Assembly (NCBI GenBank): GCA_922989275.2
Contig: OV277858.1
Location: 101,480,794-101,544,793 of the forward strand
Source: Gari tellinella
Lineage: Eukaryota; Mollusca; Bivalvia; Cardiida; Psammobiidae
Direction of reading: 5' to 3'
Length of the DNA stretch: 64,000 nt
The translations under genes and the position numbers were made by a program. Shown here piece by piece: positions 45,107-55,740 of this stretch. The notes under the pieces were generated by a model, which worked only from the letters and a program-made list of their open reading frames with translations, made no database searches and had not been told where the DNA came from. How positions within the stretch are numbered: the first letter of the stretch is position 1; every line of letters begins with the position of its first letter.

Positions 45107-45359
45107 TTAACCCTTTACCTGATAGCATTGTTTCTAGTATTGAAGATATGTGACTACTTAAAGCAGGTTGAAAGTAAGGCAGAATGCGCCCTAAGGCGCA
45201 TTCTGCTTTACTTTCAGCCTGCTTTAAGCTATTAACTGCTAGAATAAGGAAATAATTTAATATGACACATATTCATTACAGTATAATTTGGAACTATTTT
45301 CTGCAGCGGATGAATAAAATGAATGTGCTAAAAGTCGCTTCTATAAGGGAAAGGGTTAA
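45107..45359. mobile_element. TTAA MITE, 253 bp, complete
   Basis: TTAA-CCCTTTACCTGATAG at the left and CTATAAGGGAAAGGG-TTAA at the right. The hairpin core at 45159-45228 contains GCAGAATGCGCCCTAAGGCG. Confidence 0.9.
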
Positions 45360-45587
45360 TCAAGCGCTCGTTATAGAGGATGGTCGTAATAACGAGTGTT
45401 GTATGTATCTATGTTTAAGTGTATATCCTCTATAAGCCACAAGGGAATCACCATTATTTCAAGCATGATCTTCCAAATTGGTATTCACAATAAAACCCTC
45501 TCTCTGAGGTATTTCCGAATGAATGTTTTATTACAAAGATAACATTCAAAGGCTTAGTTCGGATTGACTTAAGAGATAGTAAATTCA

Positions 45588-45728
45588 TACCAGTGTTTTA
45601 TCGTGCAATCGAACACTGGTAGGAGTTGAGATGCGTAGTAATTTAATCACGAGGCCTTTAGGCCGAGTTGTTTAATTACAAGCATCTAAACGACTACCCG
45701 TGTTCGATTGCAAGATAAAACACTGGTA
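45588..45728. repeat. Inverted repeat, arms about 60 bp
   Basis: TACCAGTGTTTTATCGTGCA and TGCAAGATAAAACACTGGTA pair, as do CAATCGAACAC and GTGTTCGATTG. The loop region GAGGCCTTTAGGCCGA is palindromic. Confidence 0.85.
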
Positions 45729-46189
45729 CGCATTTTCGAAGCCATATGACGTCACGTTAGAACGTTACAGCGCGCGAGTGTTTTATTGAGAATTCAAACA
45801 CTGAGACGGTCCTTCTTCGCTTATATAGGGGTGTGGGCGAGGTGTGTTACAATAAACAATCGCAAACGATATAAATTCAAACCTGGCGCTGAATTAGACG
45901 CTTGTGGGTTTGTTGATTTATCATTTTTAAAACATGCAAACAGTGTTTCTAAAACATTCTATTGTGACAGGATAAAATTAAATGTTGGTTTGGTTCTAAA
46001 GAAGAAGTAAAAAGGCCATAAGAAAACAATAATCATGATTGGTTTGTTTTCAATAGCAAAACGTGTAGTAGATCTATAAAGCCTAAGTATTTTTATCCAC
46101 CGACAGCGAAAACTACTCCAATAAGGAATAAACCCGTTCACTGCCACAATAGTGTACGCTATAAAATGTATGCCTGCCTCTCGTTAACA

Positions 46190-47180
46190 ATCTTGACTAA
46201 TTTCTATAAAACACCAGCTAGAAGTACCAAATTTGTCATATGAGTGCATCGTGGTATGGAAAAGTATCCTGTCATATTTTCAGGTCACGACCTTGACATT
46301 TGACGTTTATAGAAAAATGCTTGTCCGGGACATATTTTGTACAACAAGCAAGCTAGATATACCATATTTGGTGAGGGTACATCTTTGGATAGCAGTGTAA
46401 CATAATTTAGGCCTCGCCGACGTTGACCACATGAGCTTTCGTGTCAGTTAGTCTTGGATCCTGACCTTTGACCTCAATTATAGAAAAGACTTAATGTCTG
46501 GATCATATTTACTAATACACAACAGCTAGTTTTTACCAAAACTTTGCGTGAGCACATCTTTGGGCGATAGAGTGCCGCGTACTAATTTCAGTTCACTGTG
46601 ACATTGATCTTGACCTCAATCGTAGAATAAGCTTGTCCGAAAAATATTTTTTTAAACCTTTTCAGCATGAATTTCGTGCGTGAGTGGAATGTCGTGTACC
46701 ATTTTCAGGCCACAGTAACATTGTTCGTGTCCTTGACTTTAATCAAAGAGAGAAAATGTCCAGATAATATTTCCTAGTCCCCATCAACCGGGGATACCAT
46801 TTTGGTATGAGAGTATATCTCAGAATGACACATACCATTTGTCATGTAACTTTGACTCGGACCGTTACCTTTGACTTCAATTATATAAAAAAAACTTGTC
46901 CAGAGCATATTTTGTATAGATACCACATCAGACTTTGCAACCAAAATATGTCAGTGTATACATATTGGCATGGTAAACTGTCACAGTGACTTTGACAATG
47001 GAACCTTCACCGGATCATATGTCCTAAACCACGTCAGCTACGGATACCAAAGTGTGTGTGTGAGTACAGCATTCGATGACATAGTGACACATTTCTGTAA
47101 ACGACGTTTTGGTGCAAACTTTACCTTCATCAAATCGCATCAAACTTTATATACAAAGAGAATAAGTAAAAAAATTCAGT
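46190..47180 (+). repeat. Tandem array, about 6 diverged units of about 160-180 bp
   Basis: Each unit has variants of CTTGTCCGGGACATATTTTG, ACATTTGGTGTGAGTACATC, GAGTGTCATGTACTATTTTC and CACTGTGACCTTGACC...TTTGACCTCAATTATAGAA. It is the same family as 52640-53206 and 54371-54530. Confidence 0.8.
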
Positions 47181-47261
47181 AAAAATTTCAAATTAAATTG
47201 AATTTTGCATGTAATTGTTGACAATAAGGTTTAGCAGACACTAATTTGTTTAAAAAAGGGG

Positions 47262-47464
47262 CTAACCCTTTCACCGCCAAATTATTTTTGAGTTTTTTAC
47301 CCCTACACCGTTATTATGTCGTCTGCTTCAATATTATAGTATGCAATATCATTTCAAAGTTAGAATGAAGAGAGTATGACATAAGAAATATCGAACCGGG
47401 TGTCAAACAATTTTGATCCTGATCAGACGCCGCGTAACGTTACATTTTGTCATAAAAGAGTTAA
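47262..47464. mobile_element. Degenerate TTAA-type element with a GATCAGACGCC core
   Basis: CTAA-CCCTTTCACCGCCAA at the left and AAAAGAGTTAA at the right. TGATCAGACGCCGCGTAACG at 47420-47439 is half of the second hairpin core; the other half is deleted. Confidence 0.6.
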
Positions 47465-47576
47465 GCAATCATTGTGTCAAACAGCATGATATGACAAGCT
47501 TATATGAGAGTTCATTAAAATGGACCAATCAAACCATTTTGACTGTGTGCTGATTGGCTTTGTAAGGCGTTCATCT

Positions 47577-47768
47577 CAGGGCTCCAGATAAGAGGGAGTA
47601 AACTGCACAAATCGAACATTTTCTCACTTATTTCAACACCAAATCCTATGATGTTACTACTCATTAGAATCGCCTCTTCGAGACGATTCTAATGAGTAGT
47701 GACACCATTGGGTTTAAAACAGAAATAAAGATTTAAGTTTTTGAAATAGCCCCTTATCTGGAGCCCTG
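47577..47768. mobile_element. 192-bp MITE, CAGGGCTCCAGATAAG ends
   Basis: CAGGGCTCCAGATAAG and CTTATCTGGAGCCCTG are perfectly inverted. The centre has CTACTCATTAGAATCG and CGATTCTAATGAGTAG around CCTCTTCGAGA. No clean target duplication is visible. A fragment occurs at 9245-9310. Confidence 0.87.
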
Positions 47769-48196
47769 GTCAACTTCATCTTGTTTAACTTTGCAAGGTA
47801 GAAACTGGAGTAACCCTGATACCATCAAATGCGACATTTTCAAACACTTGTGACCTTTTCCTAAATTATTTAGTATTTTAGAAAACTCTGTGAACACATT
47901 TTGTCAAGCACGAACTATTATCGGCTTAATGGGTCGTATTAAGTGGTTTTAGCCAAAATGATCTTTAGAAGATAATGGTCAATTATTAAAAGATCGCCAA
48001 TCCTCAACGGAACTGCATATACATCAAAGCGAAAGACTAATTCCTCGCCCTTAAAGGGGGCATTTCACCGAGACATCTTCACGAAAATCTGAGCTTCGAT
48101 CTCAGCGCGTGGGTTGGTCGCCCCAGGTCGCACGTAGTCGACGGTTGACCGAAGGTTGGTCTTTAGTGGTCTCACATAGTCGAACTGATTGCGCGC

Positions 48197-48298
48197 ATGG
48201 TCGTGCTGCTCGACCCGTCCTCGATCACTGTGTATACCCGTACACAGGATATTGGTACCAGCGAGTCGAGAGAGTTAGCCGGTCGCTCTGCAGTTCAG
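48197..48298 (+). pseudogene. Inverted copy of the first coding exon of the C2H2 gene
   Basis: GTATACCCGTACACAGGATA, TTGGTACCAGCGAGTCGAGA and CGCTCTGCAGTTCAG|GTATGT match the exon at 52057-52145 on the other strand, including the splice donor. The ATGGATTTG start of the original is lost here. An alternative upstream ATG (48197) gives 34 open codons in the same phase to the donor: DPSSITVYTRTQDI, then ELAGRSAVQ. No matching second exon was found on the plus strand. It may be a dead duplicate or an alternative first exon. Confidence 0.6.
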
Positions 48299-48470
48299 GT
48301 ATGTTTTTTCATGATTTATAGCATAAAATGTATATGATTAACATGTCTATGATACCGTTTTAAAGCGTGATGTTTCTGGGATACACTGGTGTCAAAACAT
48401 TTCTGTTTTATTTAGAGAAACTCTCGTAAAACATATATATATGCTGCCTGGTACCGGTAAATAACGACGA
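48215..48470 (+). repeat. Left arm of a 255-bp inverted duplication (partner 51890-52145)
   Basis: Homology runs from CACTGTGTATACCCGTACAC to GCCTGGTACCGGTAAATAAC, covering exon, donor and about 170 bp of intron. By eye the arms are roughly 80 percent alike. The spacer is 3.4 kb. Confidence 0.85.
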
Positions 48471-50460
48471 TTGCTGACGAAAATTTATGATATCAACTGT
48501 TTAAAACGATCCAGACTACAATCTTTTCATAAAACATTCGATCCTTTTCATAATAATTCCTGTGACTCACTAATACCACACTGTTGGGTAATACTTTTAA
48601 GAATAGAATTAAAACAAATTTGTGTCAAGTGTACGGCATATTGGTTGTGAATGAAATTTCACTGCACGGCATATTGATGTGTCACTGTACGGGGGTTTGG
48701 TACCAGGTATTTGGCCCTAAAAACGTTTTGCTCTGTCACAGCTCATCCTCGGGGTGTTACTTTCAGCCAAAGGTAGCTGAATACCGAGAACAGTCTTCCT
48801 ATTTATAAATTATATACTTTTCATTGTTAATTTACTTAGAATAGATAAACTAGATCTAGAGCGAGTATACCTAAGAAGTTTAAATTGAAACAACGAATAC
48901 ACTTTGAACATATTCTAATAGCTATTCACGTACTGGGACACTTTTAAGCGAACGAGTAACTGTATCGGACTTTACCTAATTCGAAGATTTCTATTAAAAA
49001 TCTAACACAGAGTCAATAATGATTGCGGTAAATTTATGATATCAAACTAATCCACCCACTTCTACAATATTGAAATACACGTATACAACTATAATTTCCA
49101 TATGTGTTTTTCAATTTTGCACGGACATATCGTGCAGTAAGATTACTGGGTTATGCGGTATCATTTACCACAGTGCAATCAGAATAAGTTGCCCACTTTA
49201 AAGTGAGCGGTATTCAATTCAACCCAGAGTTCTTTTCTTTAGAAAACTGCCGCGGTCGTGTTACACTTGCTTGTTATTCCTTATCTTGCTGAATTGTCGT
49301 CTGATTCAATAATATCGTGTGCGAAGAACCACTAAGTCCTTTGTTTCAATAAGAGTGCTAAACAGTTTGAATATGGATCAGAAGTCACGTTAAGCGGCGT
49401 GAATATAGATCAGAATTTGCGTTAAGCGGCGTCTTGTCTTGACCCAAACATTATCCAATGGGCACTTAGGGTTACGTGTATTCGAATGAAAGAGTTAAAA
49501 TTGATATTTAGCACACATGTTGCTCAGCACGGACTGCACGCCTGTAATAATGAACATTAACAGTAAGTGTACAATAACAGACGTTAGAGGACAGTTTTTG
49601 GATAGCTCTGCGGGGTTGGTATATCCTTTAAAGACATCTCCGGTCATAACGCCTTGCCAGATAATTTCCTTGCATAAAACATGGGTCTTGTGGACATGCC
49701 GGTAGCAAAGAACCATTGAAGCGTCCCACGTGAGACCGTACCTTTATATTTGATAATTTGGTTAGAAATAACCATTGAAAGCCTTCTTGAGCATGAGTCT
49801 ATCTGGGCCTCACGAGGTAAACTGAGATTGGTATACCCGCTGGCAGCTTATGCTGCATGCTTTTTCTCGCCTTACGAGAACAATGGGGGACTTCATCAAT
49901 GAACTGAAGATATATCTTTAAACCTTTTTAGCTTGTTTTAGTTTTGCAGACGGATGAGTACTTAAATACATTTCTTTCATTCGGTTGTAACACCAAACCA
50001 GGTAAAATGTGCGAGTTTTTTCCTTACTGCTATCTTGTCTATGGATACTCATCTAAACGTTTTATGTGAGGCCCTTACCTTAAATTTGAAAGTTTGGATA
50101 GTAAAACCCATTGAAAAAAAACCTTGAGTGCGAGTATGTGAGGGCCTCTCTAGACAGCTTGAGATTGGATGCATTGGCTTTTTACACTTTACTACTGCGT
50201 TACCTGTATGTTCACACCTAGTGAGAAAAACGGGGAGGGGGGTTCCATCCATTGACGGAGGAAATGTCTTTCAGGCAGGTTTAAAGTAAAGCCGAATGCG
50301 CCAAGGTAAGATGCATTTTGAGTTACTTTCAGTCTGTTTCCAGCGACCATCTGCTAGGATAAAGGAAACATGTCGTATGTTACATCTTCATTACTGTATA
50401 AAATGAAATAATTTTCAACACACGGGGGAAGAATGAACAAGAGTTGTCAGAGAGACAACA
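48471..50460. other. Spacer of the inverted duplication; no gene recognised
   Basis: 49370-49440 shows two short repeats (GAT.AGAA.T..CGTTAAGCGGCGT). 50275-50400 is a decayed TTAA MITE (TTTAAAGTAAAGCCGAATGC; TCTGCTAGGATAAAGGAAAC). Open frames are short and unrecognised. Confidence 0.5.
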
Positions 50461-50469
50461 AAGCTCGCC

Positions 50470-51350
50470 ATTGGCACACTCAAGGCCACCGAGGTCAACC
50501 ACTTTTCATGCATGGAAAGGTCTTGTCCATGTACACATGTACACATACAAACCAAATATGAAAGTAACACCTCAAGGGACATAGGAATTACATGTATAAG
50601 CCTTTTTTGAAACCTAAACGTAGATTTCGAAACCTAAACCCGGGACCTAAGTTAAAGGTCAATGTCACTGGGCTGTTTTTTTGCATGCATTGAAATGTAG
50701 TGTCACTACACATGCATGCCAAATATTAAAGGAATATCTCAATGGATATATAAGTTATAGGCATTTTGAGAAACCTAAACGCAGATTTCGAAACCTTAAG
50801 CTTGATCCTTAGTTGAAAGTCAAGGTCACTGGGGTCAAACTTTTTGCATGCAAGAAAGGTCTTGTCTATATACACATGCACACGGAATATCTCAATGGGC
50901 GTAGGAGTTTAAAGGCATTTTGAGAAACTTAATGCCTATATACTTATATGAAAATGAGTTATTTGATATTTTGTTATGCCTGGCTTCAAGGTTATAAAGC
51001 TTTTGAAATATGTCTGAAATCATTCCCAAGCATTTAAGTTCACGGTCAAGGTCACAGAGATCAATTGTTTTTGCATACAAGGAAATGCCATGTTCATATA
51101 CACATGCACTCTGAATATGAAAGGAATATCTCAATGGACATAGGAGTTATTGGCCATTGGGAAACTAAACACAGGTTTCGAAACCTAAACGCGGGTCCTT
51201 ACTTCAAGGTCAAGGTCACTGAGGAAAATGATGTGTGTCCATCGACAGGGTTTGTCCATATACACATGCATACCCAGTATAAAAGCAATATATCAAGGGA
51301 CATAGAAGTTAAGGGCATTTTTCGAAACCTAAACACAGATTTCGAAATCT
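50470..51350 (+). repeat. Tandem array, about 5 units of about 160-180 bp, with TCAAGGTCA motifs
   Basis: Units contain CATATACACATGCAC, GGAATATCTCAATGGACATA, GGCATTTTGAGAAACCTAAA and CGCAGATTTCGAAACC, then GTTCAAGGTCAAGGTCACTG. The array runs into the 3' side of the C2H2 exon. Confidence 0.82.
51204..51218 (+). promoter_or_regulatory. Overlapping extended half-sites TCAAGGTCAAGGTCA
   Basis: TCAAGGTCA, the monomer consensus of ERR and FTZ-F1/SF-1 type nuclear receptors, occurs twice here. It also occurs at 51046-51054 and 50820-50828 in neighbouring units. Whether it is bound is unknown. Confidence 0.4.
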
Positions 51351-51354
51351 AAAC

Positions 51355-51578
51355 TTAGATAGATGGATTTTTTCAGTTTCGTCTATTATAGTTATAACTC
51401 TCCCCTCCTTTCTACATTGTTCAGGTATAATTTTAAAGTTGCACACTTTTGCGGAACAACCACGCTGGCGAAGGTATTTTAACTCCTGACATCCATGCCT
51501 CTCTATCAAGTGTGATATTACCTCCCGGAACGTTGGTAGTTGTTTCTTACAGTAGGTACATTTGTACAGGTCCATAAT
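51355..51578 (-). CDS. Second coding exon: C2H2-like zinc finger protein of unknown function
   Basis: The minus strand has the acceptor TTTTTTACAG ending at 51579, then an open frame: IMDLYKCTYCKKQLPTFREV, ISHLIERHG, QELKYLRQRGCSAKVCNFKI, IPEQCRKEGRVITII, DETEKIHLSK. YKCTYCKKQ...HLIERH is a single C2H2 finger (C-x2-C-x12-H-x4-H). It joins in phase 0 to the 11-codon exon at 52057-52089. The end is uncertain: A|GTTTAG near 51354 is a weak donor, and past it the frame reads repeat-array sequence to a TAA at 51309. I do not recognise the family; a role in nucleic-acid or protein binding is only suggested by the finger. Confidence 0.6.
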
Positions 51579-51889
51579 CTGTAAAAAACAAATGACATTG
51601 TACAGAATGTATACTTGTACAAACCAAACTGCCGTCGATTTCGATGTAGATTTAAGCAAGATGCCGTACACTGGATTGAAAGGTTTTTGCAATATGCCGT
51701 TCACTAGCGTATCAATTTGCCGTACACCTAGCCAAATTTCATTTCGGGTTTTTTAAGCACATGCGGCAAATACAATAGTTAAAGCTTCATAAATATTGAT
51801 CAAGATAGTACAAATTACTCGTATAACATGAATAATTCTCTTATGCAGTTATAAAAAAAATATTACAATGATATTTTGTCATCAAACGT

Positions 51890-52145
51890 TGTTATTTACC
51901 GGTACCAGGCAGCATGTTTATACGTCTTACGAGAGTTTCTCTTGGTAAAACTGAAATGTTATGACATCAGCATGTTCCAGAATCATCACACTTTGATACA
52001 GTATTATTTTCCATATTGATCTTAGACATATAATTCAGGAAATCACGAAAACATACCTGCACTGCAGAGCGATCTGCTAACAAATCCATAACTTTCTCGA
52101 CTCGCTGGTACCAATATCCTGTGTACGGGTATACACAGTGTCGAT
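51890..52145 (-). repeat. Right arm of the 255-bp inverted duplication
   Basis: This is the partner of 48215-48470 in opposite orientation. It includes the first exon and 5' part of intron 1 of the C2H2 gene. Confidence 0.85.
52057..52089 (-). CDS. First coding exon of the C2H2 gene (11 codons)
   Basis: ATG at 52089-52087 encodes MDLLADRSAVQ and ends at a canonical donor CAG|GTATGT (52056). Phase 0 matches the exon at 51355-51578. The upstream sequence to at least 52145 is conserved in the inverted copy and probably is 5' UTR. The short length makes this dependent on the second exon for support. Confidence 0.55.
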
Positions 52146-52640
52146 ACTCGCTCGATCCGTTCGATCTAGCCTCGCTCTTTTGCGATCAAGCATCGCTCTG
52201 TGCGACCTGTCTCGGACCTTCCGGTGACGTAAATGGCAGTCATTGCCTGATTTCTTTCAACTTCAGACGAGAGTGGCATGATGCGAGGGTTAAATTCATA
52301 TGGTGTTTTTCCATTTTCTTTATTAGCATGTGTCGCGTGTATTGTACGATGGTGACAGAATTACTTTATTGAACACGTATGTACCGTGCACGTGCAACAC
52401 GTGACAATCATGATTCCGTTACGTTAACGGTTTTTATCTGTGTTATGATGTGAAAAGTTTACACATGTAGTGAGTGCGCCAACTCTCAAAAGACCCTTAA
52501 ATAACAATGATTTGCAAGTGGAGATGCAGAAAATTTCTAATGGTATATTTGAATAGTATAGACCTTGCCAAGTTTGTAAACGGTTGATGCCAAGGCTGAA
52601 AGTGGTCAGGGACATTTTAACAAGGGCTTTAACTATGACC
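52146..52640. other. Probable 5' flank of the C2H2 gene
   Basis: Unique sequence with GC-richer patches near 52140-52230 and GATC/TCGATC words. No TATA box or other element could be assigned. Nothing else was recognised. Confidence 0.35.
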
Positions 52641-52921
52641 TTAAATTATTCAATTTTCGCCACAATTATATTGCATTTAACACTACTTGTATATTTCCTT
52701 AACAACTTTAACTAGGGACACCATATTTGTTGTGTGGGTACTTCATGGGATGGCGGAGTGTCACGTCTTAATTTAGGGCACTGTGACCATGACCTTGAAA
52801 TTTGATCTCACTTTTAATAAAACGTTTGTCCTGCGCATATCTTCTGTACCGTATTAGCTGGGAATAGCTAATTTTGTGTGTAAGAACATCATTGGAAGGC
52901 GGAGTGTCGCGTACTACGCAA

Positions 52922-52936
52922 AGGTCACTGTGACCT
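52922..52936. promoter_or_regulatory. Perfect IR3 palindrome AGGTCACTGTGACCT
   Basis: Two inverted AGGTCA half-sites spaced by 3 bp match the palindromic oestrogen-response-element consensus. A one-mismatch copy, AGGTCACTGTGACTT, lies at 54409-54423 in the other half of the array. Occupancy is unproven. Confidence 0.45.
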
Positions 52937-53206
52937 TGACCTTTACCTTTGACCTCAATTGTAAAATGTGTGTATGCTTGTATGTATGTAACTCACATTG
53001 TCCTGAGTATATTTCCATTACCACAACAGATAAGAATAGCAAAGTTGTTGTGTGAGTAAACTTTGGGTAGACTGAGTGTCATGTAATACTTTTAATTTAC
53101 TGTGACCTTAACCATGAATTTTGACCTCAATTCTTTTCAAAAAGCTTGTCTGGGGCATATCTGTTGTACCGTATTAGCAAGGAATAGCACATTTGGTGTG
53201 TTAATA

Positions 53207-54370
53207 TACTAAACAAAATTTCTAATCGGTCACTTTTTAAAGCTACATATGTCTTTAAATACTAAAGTCACATTTATGATATTTTACACACAATATGATT
53301 TGGTTCTTAGCACTCCTTATTTTTTTGATTTATACACGTTGCCCTACTTCGTGAACGTCAGAACAACCACATGACTTGTTTGGCCTTATTTGCGCGGGTA
53401 AGGTATTGAAGAAAGTCTATGCCCGCAAGATTACACTAGGGTAATCTCCAATGACTGCCAAGCCCGAAAAACACCTAAAATGGTGAGAATAACACACGAA
53501 GAGAGCGGCAGAGACGACGGAATGCTGCACGCTGGTGTATCCTTACGGCAAATAAGATTCAACCACCAAGGAATTCCGGAAGTGGAAACAAAACAAGACT
53601 AATTTCTGTGTATTCAATATCAGAAAATGTTTCCGTCCATTTGCATGTGGCTAGAACTCTTTTAACCGGTTACTTTCGACCATTTAGGCTATAACTTGGC
53701 AAATTGACGTCACCGGAAGTAGAGCAGACCGCCCGAGGAAACCAAAACGGCGGGTAACAACACCCCTAGGCCCGAAACATTGTAGTGATGCACCTGAGAA
53801 ACATATTTCTTCCCCTTGCTAAGACGGCAAGACAGCTTAACGGTTAACACGACCGTAACGTCACACCCAAGACGGTACGTTAACGGCTGCAAGAGGTGGG
53901 CAATCGCTGATGACGGCCACTAAAGGATGAAGTCATCACCAGACAGCTTTGGCCCGACGATACAGATAAGTTTAACCCCACAGAGCGCTTTTGCGACTTT
54001 CTCAAGAAACGCGTTCGTACCTTACCTAAGCCAACATAGTTTGACGCATTGGGGCGTGACGTCATCAATGTGTGAGAAAGTTAGGTCATCAATACTTTTG
54101 CTGAATTCTTCTCATCTATGAGAAGTCAATAAGAAACTGTTATTGCATCTGACGGGGGCAATACACATTGCTAACATTCGGCCTAAGATCTGTGTAACAC
54201 TCCTGTGACTTTCAAAAGCTTAGAAGGAAAGGTGATAGCCGGCAAATTGTGAAAGTCTGTTTCAAAATTGATGACATTGACATTGTAACACAATAACATG
54301 GTTTATAATTTCTTTATATTTCTTTTTCTGAATGAAATATAAGGTGACCGATTAGAAATTTTGTTGAGTA
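53207..54370 (+). mobile_element. Tc1-type element with deleted, mutated transposase
   Basis: The inverted ends TACTAAACAAAATTTCTAAT and ATTAGAAATTTTGTTGAGTA continue into CGGTCAC/GTGACCG, with TA on both sides. The plus strand reads RPRKPKRRVTTP, then in another frame IVVMHLRNIFLPLAKTARQL, TPKTVR*RLQEVG, and finally NPTERFCDFLKKRVRTLPKP and DALGRDVINV. HLRN.F...ARQ....PKTVR.RL is the second helix-turn-helix region of Tc1 transposases, and NPTERFCDFLKKRVR is the C-terminal part. The catalytic middle is gone and stops are present. Confidence 0.87.
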
Positions 54371-54829
54371 TACAAAATGAGATGGCGGGGTGTTCAGTAC
54401 TACTTTAAGGTCACTGTGACTTTGACCTTGACATTTGACCTCTATTCCAAAATGTGTGTATGTATATATGTATTTAACTTATTTTGTCCGGAGTATATTA
54501 CCTTTACCACGAAACTTCACACACATATTCACAGAAATCACCCCTTTTAAAATGCCATCGTAAGTATAAATAGAACTGAGCGAGGGTATTTGCATCGTCT
54601 GCGATGTCTCGTTTGTTTGAGCAAACTCCCCTTTGTTTAAGTTTAATATGTAAATTGCCAAATATCATATAAACATTTTGACAGATCTACTCAAAACCTT
54701 CTTAGTGTACCGTAACGCCGGTTAAATCATTCCTCACAATAATTATTCCGAGTTTGTATGATTTAATTCAGCTGCATTACGTTAGCATTTATTGCCGTTT
54801 TCGTATAATTTTCAAAATATGGTCACGCA

Positions 54830-55740
54830 GTACTGTTAGTACTGGCCCAGTGCCTTATTTAATACTGCTCTTGTATATTGTCAGTACTGTTAGAACTACA
54901 TGTAGCCCAGAAGCTTTAGTGCTAATCCAGTATATTTTTAGCACTGTTAGACACTAACTCAGTGCCTCGTATAGCGCTGATCTAGTATATTGTTAGCACT
55001 GTTAGAACTAGCCCAGTGCCTTATCAAGCACTGCTCTAGTATATTGTTAGCACTGTTAGAACTAAGCCCATGCCTCATAGAGTGCTGATCAAGTATATTG
55101 TTAGCACTGTTAGAACTAAGCCCATGCCTCATAGAGTGCTGATCAAGTATATTGTTAGCACTGTTAGAACTAAGCCCATGCCCCATAGAGTGCTGATCAA
55201 GTATATTGTTAGCACTGTTAGAACTAGCACAGTGCCTTATTTTGTCCTGATCTAGAATGCCGTTTGCAATGTTAGAACTAGCCCACTGTCTTATTTAGCC
55301 ATTATCTAGAATATTGCTACAGTGGAGAATCTGTTATTCTTTCCCGTTTAAACGCAAACGTACGCAAACGCAAAGCACTAAAACGTAGAAAAGAACAACT
55401 TTTGGACAATTCTGATAATTCATGTTTATATTGGTGGCAAACAGTTTAGAGCCTGATCAGACGCCGGGTTACCCGGCGTCTGATCTGGCTCCAAACTGTT
55501 TGTATTTGAAATAATAGTTTTACCGTAAACGCGTTTATTGGGAAAGAATTACGTTTTCTCCACTGTAGCACTGTTAGAACTAGTTCAGTGCCTTATTTAG
55601 TGCTGATCTATTGTATTGTTATCACTGTTAGTACAAGACAAGTGTCCTATTATCACTGATCTAGTATAGTGTTAGCACAATCAGGACAAGTCTCATGCCT
55701 CTTTTAGCACTGATCTAGTATGTTAAGACCACCATGGAAA
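54830..55740 (+). repeat. 54-bp minisatellite, about a dozen units, interrupted by a MITE
   Basis: Units contain GTTAGCACTGTTAGAACTA, GCCCATGCCTCATAG and TGCTGATCAAGTATATT. Three consecutive units at 55065-55220 are nearly identical; the outer ones are diverged. The MITE at 55320-55565 lies inside. Confidence 0.92.
55320..55565 (+). mobile_element. Complete 246-bp MITE, CAGTGGAGAA ends, TA duplication
   Basis: CAGTGGAGAATCTGTTATTC at the left and GAATTACGTTTTCTCCACTG at the right, with TA on both sides. It is nearly identical to the copy at 43530-43775 and has the same core palindrome (55440-55503). Confidence 0.94.

Larger units (their letters stand above)
52640..54530 (+). repeat. GACCTTGACC tandem array, split by a Tc1 element
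   Basis: 52640-53206 and 54371-54530 carry GAGTGTC(A/G)CGTACTAC, AAGGTCACTGTGACCTTGAC and TTTGACCTC units like those at 46190-47180. The two halves flank the element at 53207-54370 with no missing unit evident. Confidence 0.8.

Noticed and set aside
54959..55255. Periodic protein frames on both strands (HGLSSNSANNILDQ and PHRVLIKYIVSTVRT repeats)
   Set aside because: They come from the 54-bp minisatellite, whose length is a multiple of three; both strands are open.
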